Positions 36,276 to 47,457 are shown, counted from the first letter of the stretch. The stretch is DNA of 64,000 nt from Pseudomonas putida (GCF_009883635.2 NZ_CP026115.2:4898001-4962000), one strand, 5' to 3'. The notes: generated from the letters alone by a model not told the origin. Translations and numbers: made by a program.

Positions 36276-37145
36276 CTACAACTCTTCCTGAACCATCTGC
36301 AGGAAGGTGGCCACCACCCGCCGCGATCGCTGCTCGCTCAGGCACACCAGTGTCTCGGTCAGATGCCGCTGACAATCGACGATCGGCAAGGCACACACCC
36401 GCGCATCCGCACCAAACTCGGCCGCCGACACCACCCCCACGCCAATCCCCACCACCACCGCTTCACGCGCCGCCTCGCGGCCTTCCACCTGGATCGCCGG
36501 GCGAATCCGCAAGCCAGCGCGCTGCATCTCTTCCTCCAGCGTCTGCCGCGTCACCGACCCCGGCTCACGCAGCACCAGTGGGGTGTCGTCCAGGTCTGCG
36601 AGGCTGATCGACCCGCGGCTGGCCCATGGGTGGTTGTGCGAGACGAACGCCACCATCGGGTCGCGGCGCAGCGGCACGCAGAACAGCCGCTCGTCATCGA
36701 CATCGCGCCCGAGCAGCGCCAGGTCGGCCTGGTAGCTGAACAGCCGTGCCAGCGACTCATCGGTGTTGCCGGTCTCGACCTTGACCTGGATGCCCGGGTA
36801 GCGCTGGCAGAAGCGCGCAATCTGCGGCAGCACGTGCACGGGCGCATCCACCGCCAGCACCAGGCTGCCGGTATGCAGGGCACGGGAATCCTGCAACAGG
36901 TCATGGGCTTCGGCCTCGCAAGCGAACAGGCGCTGGCTGATGCCCAGCAGGCGCTCGCCCAGGTCGGTCAGCTGCACCGAGCGCTTGTTGCGCTGGAACA
37001 GCAGCACGCCGAAGCGTTCCTCGAGCTTGCGCACCTGGTCGGACACCGCTGGTTGGGTCAGAAACAGCTTTTCCGCCGCGCGGGTGAAGCTGCCGTGCAC
37101 GGCCACTGCATGGAACGCCTTGAGTTGAGCGTGAGATACCGACAT
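36276..37145 (-). CDS. LysR-family transcriptional regulator
   Basis: 289 aa. HTH at about 4-47 (AQLKAFHAVAVHGSFTRAAEKLFLTQPAVSDQVRKLEERFG) and an effector domain of the CysB/AEP-regulator kind (LVLAVDAPVHVLPQIARFCQRYPGIQV; VVVGIGVGVVSAAEFG). Divergent from an OPA-type MFS transporter with a perfect inverted repeat in between. I associate this LysR/transporter pairing with 2-aminoethylphosphonate use in pseudomonads, but no phnW or phnX gene is here, so the signal is open. Confidence 0.9.
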   Translation of the reverse strand: MSVSHAQLKAFHAVAVHGSFTRAAEKLFLTQPAVSDQVRKLEERFGVLLFQRNKRSVQLTDLGERLLGISQRLFACEAEAHDLLQDSRALHTGSLVLAVDAPVHVLPQIARFCQRYPGIQVKVETGNTDESLARLFSYQADLALLGRDVDDERLFCVPLRRDPMVAFVSHNHPWASRGSISLADLDDTPLVLREPGSVTRQTLEEEMQRAGLRIRPAIQVEGREAAREAVVVGIGVGVVSAAEFGADARVCALPIVDCQRHLTETLVCLSEQRSRRVVATFLQMVQEEL

Positions 37146-37184
37146 GCCGACTCCAGTAACAAGCTGAACTTATGTGTGAAATAC

Positions 37185-37205
37185 GATAAATCGATTTTAT
37201 TTATC
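37185..37205. promoter_or_regulatory. Inverted repeat, candidate LysR operator
   Basis: GATAAA-N9-TTTATC, a perfect palindromic pair in an AT-rich stretch, 40 bp upstream of the LysR start and about 184 bp upstream of the transporter ATG. The T-N11-A core expected for LysR proteins is contained in it. Confidence 0.55.
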
Positions 37206-37388
37206 AGTCAGCAACTGTTTCCATACGTTTCAACCCGAAGCCGTCGCCACAAGCAGCGGCCGGGCCATGGCCCGCACACGGTGCCATCTGACCAGATGAC
37301 GAGCCTTCGTCATGCAGTGCGCAACACAACAACAAGACAGGCGTTTTTTAACAATCTGCCGGCACACTTGAGCAAGAGGTCAGAGTCA

Positions 37389-38705
37389 ATGAATCAATCA
37401 CTAGCCGCGTTGAAACGCTGGCGCATCCAGATTTTTGCTATCACCTGGCTGGCCTACGCCGCCTTCTACTTCACCCGCAAAGCCTTCTCGGTGGCCAAGC
37501 TGGGCATCGCTGAAGACCCGACGTTCATGCTCGACAAGGCCGCCATGGCCAACCTCGACGCCATCTACCTGGCCGCCTATGCCGTGGGCCAGTTCACCTG
37601 GGGCATGCTCGCCGACCGCTTTGGCCCGCGCGTGGTGGTACTGGGCGGGCTGCTGATTTCGGCAGTGGCTGCGGTGGTGATGGGCAGTTACGCGACCTTC
37701 CCGATCTTCGCCACCTGCATGCTGATCCAGGGCCTGGCGCAATCCACCGGCTGGGCAGGGCTGTGCAAGAACATCGGCAGCTTCTTCCCTGCGTCGCAGC
37801 GTGGGCGGGTGCTGGGGCTGTGGAGTTCGTGCTATGCCTTCGGTGGCCTGGTTGCTTCGCCGTTCGCTGGCTGGTGGGCCTATACCCTGGTCGGCACCTG
37901 GCATGCCGCGTTCTTCTCCAGTGCCGCAGTGGTGACCGGCGTGGCGGTGCTGTTCTTTTTCCTGCAGCGCAACAAGCCGGAAGACGTTGGCCTGGCAGCG
38001 GTCGAACCGGAGCCGCAGAGCATGGCCCCGGCCGGCAACCTGTGCAGCGTCTGGGCGCCACTGCGCGAGATCCTGCGCAACCGCACGGTGCTGACCCTGG
38101 GCATGGCGTACTTCTTGTTGAAGCCGGCACGCTACGCCATCCTGCTGTGGGGCCCGGTGATCGTCTTCGAGCAGATGCCTTCGGTCGGCAAGGTCGGCGC
38201 GGCGATCATCCCCACCGCCTTCGAACTGGCGGGGCTGCTGGGCCCGATCATCATTGGCCTGGCTTCGGACAAGCTGTTCGGTGCCCGGCGCATGCCGGCC
38301 TGCGTGATCAGCCTGGTGCTGCTGACCGTGACCCTGGCAGCGTTCATGGGGGCGATGCACAGCGGCAGCATCGTGCTGGTAGTCGCCTTGCTGTTCGTCA
38401 TGGGCCTGACCCTGTACGGGCCGGACTCGATGATCAGCGGCGCGGCGGCCATCGACTTCGGCACGGCCAAGGCCGGCGCCACTGCGGCAGGTTTCGTTAA
38501 CGGCTGCGGCTCGGTGGGGGCAGTGCTCGGCGGCCTGCTGCCAGGCTACTTCGACAGCGTCACGGTGTTCATCGTGTTCGCTGGCTGCGCGTTGTTCTCG
38601 GCCCTGGTGCTGCTGCCGCACTGGAACAGCCGCCCGGCCACTGCGCCCCAGGCCGAGGACGTGGCACCCAACACCAGCATGGCGATCAAGCCATTGCGTA
38701 CCTGA
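37389..38705 (+). CDS. MFS transporter of the OPA (organophosphate/phosphonate) family
   Basis: 438 aa with 12 membrane segments. The opening RIQIFAITWLAYAAFYFTRKAFSVAKLGI matches GlpT/UhpT/PgtP antiporters (WxxYxxyYxxRknfs), as do the GMLADRFGPR and LYGPDSMISGAAAIDFGTAKAGATAAGFVNG segments, the latter near the family's TM11 signature. OPA proteins exchange phosphate for a phosphorylated or phosphonate compound. ATG 37389 with AAGAGG upstream is the start; the same frame runs open back into 36363 only as a shadow of the LysR gene. Likely controlled by the divergent LysR. Confidence 0.9.
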   Translation: MNQSLAALKRWRIQIFAITWLAYAAFYFTRKAFSVAKLGIAEDPTFMLDKAAMANLDAIYLAAYAVGQFTWGMLADRFGPRVVVLGGLLISAVAAVVMGSYATFPIFATCMLIQGLAQSTGWAGLCKNIGSFFPASQRGRVLGLWSSCYAFGGLVASPFAGWWAYTLVGTWHAAFFSSAAVVTGVAVLFFFLQRNKPEDVGLAAVEPEPQSMAPAGNLCSVWAPLREILRNRTVLTLGMAYFLLKPARYAILLWGPVIVFEQMPSVGKVGAAIIPTAFELAGLLGPIIIGLASDKLFGARRMPACVISLVLLTVTLAAFMGAMHSGSIVLVVALLFVMGLTLYGPDSMISGAAAIDFGTAKAGATAAGFVNGCGSVGAVLGGLLPGYFDSVTVFIVFAGCALFSALVLLPHWNSRPATAPQAEDVAPNTSMAIKPLRT

Positions 38706-38830
38706 AGGAAAGCGCGCAAGGCCGACAAACCGTGAGATTACTTGTCGATCCACTGCCCGAGGGCGTATAAACTGCTCCCACTTTTGGCCGGTCGCTTCCT
38801 GAACCGGCCGCTGAAACAAAGAGAGTCGAC

Positions 38831-39541
38831 ATGGGCGCACAGTGGAAAGCCAAACATAGAGAAACAGCTGCCAATGCCAAGGGCAAGATCATGGGCAAGC
38901 TGGCCAAGGAAATCCAGATCGCTGCCAAGTCCGGCGCCGACCCGGACATGAACCCGCGCCTGCGCCTGGCCATCGTCCAGGCCAAGAAAGCCTCGATGAC
39001 CCGCGAGACCCTTGAGCGTGCCATCAAGAAAGGCGCTGGCCTGGACGGTGAGGCCGTGCAGTACCATGCCGTGAGCTATGAAGGCTTCGCCCCGCATCAG
39101 GTGCCACTGATCGTCGAGTGCCTGACCGACAACGTCAACCGCACCGTGGCGCAGATTCGCGTGCTGTTCCGCAAGGGCCAGCTGGGCGCCAGCGGCTCGG
39201 TGACCTGGGACTTCAACCACGTCGGCCTGATCGAAGCCACCCCGGAAGGCGATGCCGACCCGGAAATGGCCGCCATCGAAGCCGGTGCCCAGGACTTCGA
39301 GGAAGGTGAAGAAGAAGGTTCGACCCTGTTCATCACCGACACCACCGACCTGGATGCCGTGCAGAAGGCGCTGCCAGATCATGGTTTCACCGTGACTTCG
39401 GCGAAGATCGGTTACACCCCGAAGAACCCGGTGAGCGCTGCCAGCCTGAGCGCTGAAGCACTGGCTGAGGTGGAAGCGTTCCTCGAGGCGATCGACGAGA
39501 ACGATGATGTGCAGAACGTCTACGTTGGCCTGACTGACTAA
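38831..39541 (+). CDS. YebC/PmpR-family regulatory protein
   Basis: 236 aa. [45 protein letters not shown] is the family N terminus; [28 protein letters not shown] lies in the second domain. The 'AQWKAKHRE' variant (instead of AGHSKWANIKH) identifies the second, YeeN-type paralogue rather than the ruvC-linked YebC. Members bind DNA or, more recently, have been linked to relief of ribosome stalling. Single gene with a hairpin terminator 7 bp behind it. Confidence 0.93.
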   Translation: MGAQWKAKHRETAANAKGKIMGKLAKEIQIAAKSGADPDMNPRLRLAIVQAKKASMTRETLERAIKKGAGLDGEAVQYHAVSYEGFAPHQVPLIVECLTDNVNRTVAQIRVLFRKGQLGASGSVTWDFNHVGLIEATPEGDADPEMAAIEAGAQDFEEGEEEGSTLFITDTTDLDAVQKALPDHGFTVTSAKIGYTPKNPVSAASLSAEALAEVEAFLEAIDENDDVQNVYVGLTD

Positions 39542-39548
39542 AAAGCTG

Positions 39549-39565
39549 GGGCCGCTTTGCGGCCC
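39549..39565 (+). terminator. Terminator-like hairpin after yebC-type gene
   Basis: Stem gggccgc/gcggccc with loop ttt. No U-run follows because a REP doublet begins at once (39561), so termination may depend on the combined structure. Confidence 0.5.
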
Positions 39566-39638
39566 ATTCGCGGGACAAGCCCGCTCCTACAGGAATACGC
39601 GTTTGTCTGTAGGAGCGGGCTTGTCCCGCGAATGGGCC
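39561..39638. repeat. REP doublet (REPIN)
   Basis: Inverted arms ggcccattcgcgggacaagcccg... and ...cgggcttgtcccgcgaatgggcc around a short spacer, near-perfect over about 32 bases. Same family as 13006-13083 and 36181-36273. Confidence 0.9.
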
Positions 39639-39664
39639 GGCAAAACATATAGAAGGGAGCCTGC

Positions 39665-40609
39665 ATGAACCCCACCTTCGCCTCCCTCAGCCTTGCCCAC
39701 CTGCGTACCCTCGACTGCCTCCTGCAGCTGAAGAACCTCAGCCACGCCGCCGACCGCCTGGGTGTCAGCCAATCGGCCCTGAGCCGCCAGCTGGCCCATC
39801 TGCGCGAAGCCTTCGACGACCCACTGCTGGTACGCCAGGGCCGCGGTTATGTGCTCAGCGAACACGCCGAAGCCCTGGTCGAACCCCTGCGCCAGGTGCT
39901 CGAAGAACTCCAGGCCCTGCGCCAACCCGCCGCCTTCGACCCGGCTCGCTGCGAGCGGCGCTTCTGCCTGGCCGCCTCCGATTACGTGGCCGAGCACATG
40001 CTGCCGCTGCTGGTGGCTGCCTTGGAGCAGGAAGCCCCAGGCGTGTCCATCGACTACCGCACCTGGCAGGCCGGGCAATACGCCTTGCTCGCCAGCGGCG
40101 AGATCGACCTGGCCACGACCTTGTTCGACGAGTCGCCGCCCAACCTGCATGGGCGACTGCTCGGCGAAGACCGCGCGGTGTGCCTGATGCGCCAGGATCA
40201 CCCGCTGACCGCGCTGGACGTGCTTGGCCAGGACGACTACCTGGCCTGCAAGCACGTGCGCATTTCCGGTGGTGGCGACAAGGACAGCTTCATCGACCGC
40301 CACCTGCGCGCACAGGGCCTGCAACGGCGCATCAGCCTGGAAGTACCGTTCTTCTCGGCCACCGTACAGGTGATCGGCAACAGCCAGGCGCTGGCCACGG
40401 TGCCCGAACACATCGCCCGCCAGCTGTGCCGCCTGCATGGGCTGGCGTGGCGGCCATTAGGGTTTGTCGAACATACCCAGCGCTATTGGGTAGTGTGGCA
40501 TCAGCGCTTGCAGGCCTCGGCCGAGCACCGCTGGTTGCGCAACCGGGTGTTCGAGCTGTGGCGGCAGTCGCAGTTCGGGGTGCAGGGCGGGGTTGCAGGT
40601 TTGCCATAA
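39665..40609 (+). CDS. LysR-family transcriptional regulator
   Basis: 314 aa. HTH LRTLDCLLQLKNLSHAADRLGVSQSALSRQLAHLREAFDDPLLVRQGRG (residues about 12-60) is of the NodD/NahR-like kind, in which 'DPLLVRxGRG' follows the recognition helix; the effector domain begins RRFCLAASDYVAEHMLPLL. It lies 81 bp upstream of the DOPA decarboxylase gene on the same strand and is its likely regulator; I recall the same order around PP_2551/PP_2552 in KT2440. Confidence 0.92.
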   Translation: MNPTFASLSLAHLRTLDCLLQLKNLSHAADRLGVSQSALSRQLAHLREAFDDPLLVRQGRGYVLSEHAEALVEPLRQVLEELQALRQPAAFDPARCERRFCLAASDYVAEHMLPLLVAALEQEAPGVSIDYRTWQAGQYALLASGEIDLATTLFDESPPNLHGRLLGEDRAVCLMRQDHPLTALDVLGQDDYLACKHVRISGGGDKDSFIDRHLRAQGLQRRISLEVPFFSATVQVIGNSQALATVPEHIARQLCRLHGLAWRPLGFVEHTQRYWVVWHQRLQASAEHRWLRNRVFELWRQSQFGVQGGVAGLP

Positions 40610-40690
40610 CAGGTATGCGCGAAGCGGGGTTATTCGCGCGGGCGCAGGCGCCTAGACTGGGGGCATTGGACAATCCTCAGGAGAGCGCGC

Positions 40691-42103
40691 GTGACCCCAG
40701 AACAATTCCGCCAGTATGGCCACCAGCTGATCGACCTGATCGCCGACTACCGTCAATCCGTCGGCGAACGCCCGGTCATGGCCCAGGTCGAGCCCGGTTA
40801 CCTCAAGGCCCAGCTGCCCCAAGGCGCCCCGCAGCAGGGTGAGTCGTTCGAGGCGATCCTCGACGACGTCAACCAACTGGTCATGCCCGGCCTGTCGCAC
40901 TGGCAGCACCCGGACTTCTACGGCTACTTCCCGTCCAACGGCACCCTGTCGTCGGTGCTCGGCGATTTCCTCAGCACCGGCCTTGGCGTGCTCGGCCTGT
41001 CGTGGCAGTCCAGCCCGGCGTTGAGCGAACTGGAAGAAACCACCCTCGATTGGCTGCGCCAGTTGCTCGGCCTGTCGGACCAGTGGAGCGGGGTGATCCA
41101 GGACACCGCGTCCACCAGTACCTTGGTGGCGCTGATCAGCGCCCGTGAGCGCGCCACCGACTATGCGCTGGTACGCGGCGGCCTGCAGGCCGAGGCCAAG
41201 CCGTTGATCGTCTATGTCAGCGCCCATGCCCACAGCTCGGTGGACAAGGCCGCACTGCTAGCCGGCTTTGGCCGCGCCAACATTCGCCTGATCGCCACCG
41301 ACGAGCAGTTCGCCATGCGCCCGGAAGCGCTGCGGGCGGCCATCGAGCAAGACCTGGTCGCCGGTAATCAACCGTGTGCCGTGGTCGCCACCACCGGCAC
41401 CACCACCACCACCGCCCTCGACCCACTGCGCCCGATCGGCGAAATCGCCCAGGCCAACGGGCTGTGGCTGCATGTCGACTCGGCCATGGCCGGCTCGGCG
41501 ATGATCCTGCCGGAATGCCGCTGGATGTGGGACGGCATCGAGCTGGCCGATTCTGTCGTGGTCAATGCGCACAAATGGCTGGGCGTGGCGTTCGACTGCT
41601 CGATCTACTACGTGCGTGATCCGCAGCACTTGATCCGGGTGATGAGCACCAATCCGAGCTACCTGCAGTCGGCGGTGGATGGCGAGGTGAAGAACCTGCG
41701 TGACTGGGGGATTCCGCTGGGTCGCCGGTTCCGTGCGCTGAAGCTGTGGTTCATGTTGCGCAGCGAAGGTGTAGAGGCGTTGCAGCAGCGCTTGCGCCGG
41801 GACCTGGACAACGCCCGCTGGCTGGCGGAGCAGGTGAGTGCGTCGGCGGAGTGGGACGTGCTGGCGCCGGTGCAGTTACAGACATTGTGCATTCGCCATC
41901 GGCCAGCGGGGCTGGAGGGGGAGGCGCTGGATGCGCATACCAAGGCGTGGGCTGGGCGGTTGAATGCGTCCGGGGTGGCGTATGTGACGCCGGCGACGCT
42001 GGAAGGGCGGTGGATGTTGCGGGTATCGGTGGGGGCCCTGCCGACCGAGCGGGAGCATGTCGAGAAGCTTTGGCTGAACTTGCAGGAAGTGGTTAAAGGC
42101 TGA
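40691..42103 (+). CDS. ddc: Aromatic L-amino-acid (DOPA) decarboxylase
   Basis: 470 aa, PLP-dependent group II decarboxylase. PLP Lys295 is in VNAHKWLGVAFDCS; HVDSAMAGSAMILPECR holds the Asp that pairs with the pyridine nitrogen; HWQHPDFYGYFPSNGTLSSVLGDFLS is the eukaryote-like substrate region. P. putida KT2440 PP_2552, which this resembles, was reported as highly specific for L-DOPA. AGGAG lies upstream of GTG 40691. Convergent with the MHS transporter gene, a bidirectional hairpin separating them. Confidence 0.93.
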   Translation: MTPEQFRQYGHQLIDLIADYRQSVGERPVMAQVEPGYLKAQLPQGAPQQGESFEAILDDVNQLVMPGLSHWQHPDFYGYFPSNGTLSSVLGDFLSTGLGVLGLSWQSSPALSELEETTLDWLRQLLGLSDQWSGVIQDTASTSTLVALISARERATDYALVRGGLQAEAKPLIVYVSAHAHSSVDKAALLAGFGRANIRLIATDEQFAMRPEALRAAIEQDLVAGNQPCAVVATTGTTTTTALDPLRPIGEIAQANGLWLHVDSAMAGSAMILPECRWMWDGIELADSVVVNAHKWLGVAFDCSIYYVRDPQHLIRVMSTNPSYLQSAVDGEVKNLRDWGIPLGRRFRALKLWFMLRSEGVEALQQRLRRDLDNARWLAEQVSASAEWDVLAPVQLQTLCIRHRPAGLEGEALDAHTKAWAGRLNASGVAYVTPATLEGRWMLRVSVGALPTEREHVEKLWLNLQEVVKG

Positions 42104-42110
42104 AAATGTT

Positions 42111-42129
42111 GGGGCCGCAAAGCGGCCCC
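42111..42129. terminator. Bidirectional terminator hairpin
   Basis: Stem ggggccgc/gcggcccc with loop aaa between the convergent ddc and MHS transporter genes. The reverse-strand continuation aacattttc is weakly U-rich. Confidence 0.6.
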
Positions 42130-42139
42130 CAGCAATCTA

Positions 42140-43513
42140 TCAGTTGCTCACCGCCTGAAAGCTACCTTTACGGCTGGCCTCGAAGGCCTCTTTCTCCATC
42201 GGCTTGGCATTCGGATTACCCAGGTCTTCCATCGCCATCCGGTGAGTCTCCGGCGCAATGTAGGCCGCCAGGGCACACACGCAGGTGATGAAGAACGCCA
42301 GGCCACCGATCACCAGCGGAATGTTCTCCGAACCCGGTGGCGCCACCAGGGCGAACAGCGCTGGCAGCATGGCGGTGAGCATGGTGCCGATGTTCTGCGC
42401 GATGGCCATGGCCGATACGCGGTAGCGGGTGTGGAACAGCTCCGGGTAGAAGCTTGGGAATACCGCGTTATAGCCCTGATAGACCATGCCCCACATCACG
42501 ATCGAGGCGGCGAAGGCCAGTGGCACGTTCTGGATGCTGATCGCGTACAGGTAGACAAAGGCCAGCAGGCCAGAGCCCAGGCAGCCGGCGATCATGGTCG
42601 GGCGGCGGCCGATCTTGTCGGACAGGTTGCCCACGAACGGGATCACCAGCACCGCGACGATGTTGCCCACTACCGGGATCCACAGGTACACGCTTTTGTC
42701 GAAGCCGATGCCATAGGCCGGCTGCACTGCGTAGGCCGCGCCGAAGATGGTGGCGACCACCGGGATCACGTTCATCAGGGCCATGAACATCACCAGCACC
42801 ATGTGCTTCCAGCTGTGGCGGAAGGCCTCGCTGATTGGCGACTTGGCAACCTTGTCCTGCTTCTCTTCCTTCACGAACGCCGGGGTTTCGTGCACTTCCT
42901 TGCGGATGATGAAGCCCGCGATCAGGACGAAGGCGCTCATCAGGAACGGAATACGCCAGCCCCAGTCATTGAAGGCGTCGCTCGGCATGAAGTAAGCCAG
43001 TGGCAGGAACACCGCCGCTGCCAGCACCTGGCCGGCCTGCACGCCCTGCAAGGTGAAGCTGGCGTAGTAACCCCGCCGCCCGAACGGGGCGTGCTCCATG
43101 ATCATGGAACTTGCGCCGGAGATTTCACCGGCCACGGCAAAGCCCTGGACCAGGCGCAGCACCACCAGCAAGGCCGGGGCCAGCAGGCCGATGTCGTGGT
43201 AGGTCGGCAGCAGGCCCACGGCCATGGTCGACAGGCCCATCAGGAACATGCACAGCAGCAATACGTTCTTGCGCCCACGGGTGTCACCCCAGTGGCCGAG
43301 CACGAAGGCGCCGATCGGGCGTGCCAGGTAGCCCACGCCGTAGGTGGCCAGCGAGGCGATGATGGCCATTTTCGGGTCGGTATTGGGGAAGAAGATCTGC
43401 GGGAAGATCAGCGCCGCAGCCTGGGCATAGATGAAGAAATCGTAGTATTCGAGTGCCGAGCCAATCCATCCGCTGGCGGTCGCTTTCTTGGCTTGAGAGC
43501 TTGAGTGAGCCAT
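42140..43513 (-). CDS. MFS transporter, MHS family (shikimate/aromatic-acid type)
   Basis: 457 aa with 12 membrane segments. GWIGSALEYYDFFIYAQAAALIFPQIFF is the MHS opening and GHWGDTRGRKNVLLL the loop 2-3 motif; the C-terminal tail is long and polar. ATG 43513 has GGAG 6 bases upstream. It is divergent from quiC across 475 bp, so quinate, shikimate or dehydroshikimate is the most likely substrate by context. The other MHS transporter in this window (26247) is only distantly similar. Confidence 0.92.
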   Translation of the reverse strand: MAHSSSQAKKATASGWIGSALEYYDFFIYAQAAALIFPQIFFPNTDPKMAIIASLATYGVGYLARPIGAFVLGHWGDTRGRKNVLLLCMFLMGLSTMAVGLLPTYHDIGLLAPALLVVLRLVQGFAVAGEISGASSMIMEHAPFGRRGYYASFTLQGVQAGQVLAAAVFLPLAYFMPSDAFNDWGWRIPFLMSAFVLIAGFIIRKEVHETPAFVKEEKQDKVAKSPISEAFRHSWKHMVLVMFMALMNVIPVVATIFGAAYAVQPAYGIGFDKSVYLWIPVVGNIVAVLVIPFVGNLSDKIGRRPTMIAGCLGSGLLAFVYLYAISIQNVPLAFAASIVMWGMVYQGYNAVFPSFYPELFHTRYRVSAMAIAQNIGTMLTAMLPALFALVAPPGSENIPLVIGGLAFFITCVCALAAYIAPETHRMAMEDLGNPNAKPMEKEAFEASRKGSFQAVSN

Positions 43514-43988
43514 CGTTGTCTCCGTTGTTCTTGTAGGTCGCCGCACGGCTGGCGTCGCCCGGGGGCGGCCAGAGGGGTGCGATCGCTTGTCGGGAGTAGG
43601 GCGTTATAGCGCTGACGATCGCAGGCGGTGTCTGCAAAGGGAGGACGAACGAGCAGGTGCGGATCGCAAGGCGATGGAGGTGTGCATAGGTCGGTACCCG
43701 GTTTATTGAACTTATTATGTCGTGACGTTGGGCTTGTCTGCGCAGGTGCTGCCGAACGCCCGTCTGGGCAGAAGAGGGCGGTCGGTGTGCCTGCGTCTGG
43801 GTTCATGTTTGCCCAGGGTTGGCAGTGAATCAATTCGCCAGAATCGGTTTTGTGCGGTAATCGAACGCAAAACTAACCATTTCGTACAAACAGATTGCCG
43901 GGCCGACTTTACCTGCGAATAATCGACAGTGCCAGGAACCTTGAGAGGTTTTCGGCCCGTCGTCCTTCCAATAACAAGGAACTTCCCC
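43514..43988. promoter_or_regulatory. Divergent control region of MHS transporter and quiC, with PcaR-like sites
   Basis: 475 bp without a supported gene. On the reverse strand 43851-43866 reads GTTCGATTACCGCACA, close to the GTTCGATAATCGCAC operator I remember for the IclR-type regulator PcaR of P. putida; 43913-43929 reads CTGTCGATTATTCGCAG, a second, looser match. They lie about 60-138 bp before the quiC start, where an activator or repressor of aromatic catabolism would be expected. No regulator gene is adjacent. Confidence 0.5.
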
Positions 43989-45896
<1,908 letters not shown>

Positions 45897-45923
45897 TTAC
45901 AAAGCGTTCGCCGACAGGTATTT

Positions 45924-46168
45924 AGCGCCTGTGAGATCGAGCGCCGCCCGCGCGGCGCATCGCGAGCTGCGCTCGCTCCTACGTTTGTTTCGGGCCAGTA
46001 ACGCCTGTGACAGGCGCGCGCGGCCGTCTTGTTGGTACGACGCGATAGCGCGCCATGCGCCAAGGCGTTCGCGCGCAAATCCCCCAGGATTAACTGGCCC
46101 GAAACAAACGTAGGAGCGAGCGCAGCTCGCGATGCGCCGCGCGGGCGGCGCTCGATCGGATAGGCGCT
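45924..46168. repeat. 245-bp element with long terminal inverted repeats, copy 2
   Basis: Same element as 31268-31514, in reverse orientation: its central segment, read on the reverse strand, gives gggccagttaatcctggggg then gatttgcgcgcgaacgcc, matching copy 1 with few changes. Terminal arms again form a roughly 70-bp inverted repeat. It lies 27 bp behind quiC. Confidence 0.85.
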
Positions 46169-46271
46169 GCAAACCTTTCGGCATGCACTACCGGCCACAC
46201 CCCTGAACCAAGCTGCGGAACCCTCTCATCTATGCTCATGAGGCTCTTATCTTCGAAGCAAGAGGGCAATC

Positions 46272-46910
46272 ATGAGCAAGGTATTCATCAACATCGGCCT
46301 CAGCCTTGACGGCTACATGGCCCCGGAAGGCATGGACATCGCGCACTGGGACAACCCCGGGTACAAGCACTGGGGCGCCAGGTGGGGCGAGCTGATGAGC
46401 TGGATCCTCAAGCAGCAATACTTCCGCGAGCACCTCATGTTCGCCTCGGGCGGCGAGACCGGCCCGGTCAACGACATGCTCCGCCACACCCTGGAGCGTA
46501 CCGGCGCCGCCATCATGGGCAAGCGCATGTTCGAGCAGGGCGAGCTCAGTTGGCCGGAGGAAGCGCCTTTCCATTGCCCGGTGTATGTGCTCACCCACGA
46601 AAAGCGTGAACCGTGGGTGCGCCCGGGCGGCACGACGTTCCACTTCTGCAACGAGGGGCCGGCGAAAGCTCTGGAGCTGGCCAGGGCGGTTGCAGGCAGC
46701 CGTGACATCCGCATCTCCGGTGGCGCGGACGTGATCCAGCAGTATTTGCGCATAGATGCCATCGACGAACTGGAAATTGCCCTTGCTCCGGTGCTCTTTG
46801 GCTGTGGACGACGCCTGTTCGCCAACCTCCATGAGCCCGTGGCCAAGTTTCGGGTCGAAAAAGCATTCCATACACCCGATGCTACGCACCTGCGCTATGT
46901 GCGAGCGTGA
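46272..46910 (+). CDS. Dihydrofolate-reductase-like (RibD C-terminal domain) protein
   Basis: 212 aa. The family opening KVFINIGLSLDGYMAPEG is clear, with AAIMGKRMFEQGE, FHCPVYVLTHEKREPW and SRDIRISGGADVIQQYLRIDAIDELEIALAPVLFGCGRRLF completing the NADPH-binding fold of RibD_C/DHFR-type reductases. These small reductases have varied or unknown substrates; nothing here ties it to riboflavin synthesis. The next gene begins inside its last codons. Confidence 0.88.
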   Translation: MSKVFINIGLSLDGYMAPEGMDIAHWDNPGYKHWGARWGELMSWILKQQYFREHLMFASGGETGPVNDMLRHTLERTGAAIMGKRMFEQGELSWPEEAPFHCPVYVLTHEKREPWVRPGGTTFHFCNEGPAKALELARAVAGSRDIRISGGADVIQQYLRIDAIDELEIALAPVLFGCGRRLFANLHEPVAKFRVEKAFHTPDATHLRYVRA

Positions 46911-47457
46911 GGGGATATCGAGCCTGGCTATCCGCGTGTTCGCGCTGGTCGCCCTGTTGACGATGGCTACGCCTGCAAGCGCGGATTGGCGCGCGTCACT
47001 GCCCGCCGCGCAGGTGGCAGGCAGTGGCGATTTCACCTGGTTCGGCCTGCGCCTGTACACCGCCCGCCTGTGGCACGCCAACGCCTCGTGGAGTTGGGAC
47101 GAGCCATTCGCCCTCGAACTGGTCTACCACCGGTCGCTGTCACGGAACACGCTGGTGCAGGCGAGCATCGATGAAATACAACGGCTGGCGAAGCAGCCAC
47201 TGCCCACCGACACCGTCAAACGCTGGTCAGCCGTCATGGCTGAAGCCTTCGTGGACGTGCGCCCGGGCATGAACATCACCGGCCTGTATCTGCCCGGCCA
47301 GGGTTGCCGTTTCTACGTCGATGGCCAGCTCAGCCTGGAGGTGGCCGACCCGGCATTCGCCCGTGCGTTCTTTGCCATCTGGCTGGATCCCCGGGCCCGC
47401 GATGCACAGCTGCGCGAGCGTCTGCTAGGGGTGGGCGGGAGCGAACGAGGAGGTTGA
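46897..47457 (+). CDS. Chalcone-isomerase-like exported protein
   Basis: About 186 aa with a signal peptide (AIRVFALVALLTMATPASA-DWR). The mature part matches bacterial 'chalcone isomerase-like' proteins: GSGDFTWFGLRLYTARLW, FALELVYHRSLSRNTLVQASIDEIQRL, WSAVMAEAFVDVRPGMNITGLYLPG, and a C-terminal FFAIWLDPRARDAQLRERLLG. Bacterial members probably bind fatty acids rather than flavonoids. The start overlaps the preceding stop; GTG near 46937 is possible. Four bp upstream of the DUF3833 lipoprotein gene, so co-translated with it. Confidence 0.88.
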   Translation: MCEREGISSLAIRVFALVALLTMATPASADWRASLPAAQVAGSGDFTWFGLRLYTARLWHANASWSWDEPFALELVYHRSLSRNTLVQASIDEIQRLAKQPLPTDTVKRWSAVMAEAFVDVRPGMNITGLYLPGQGCRFYVDGQLSLEVADPAFARAFFAIWLDPRARDAQLRERLLGVGGSERGG

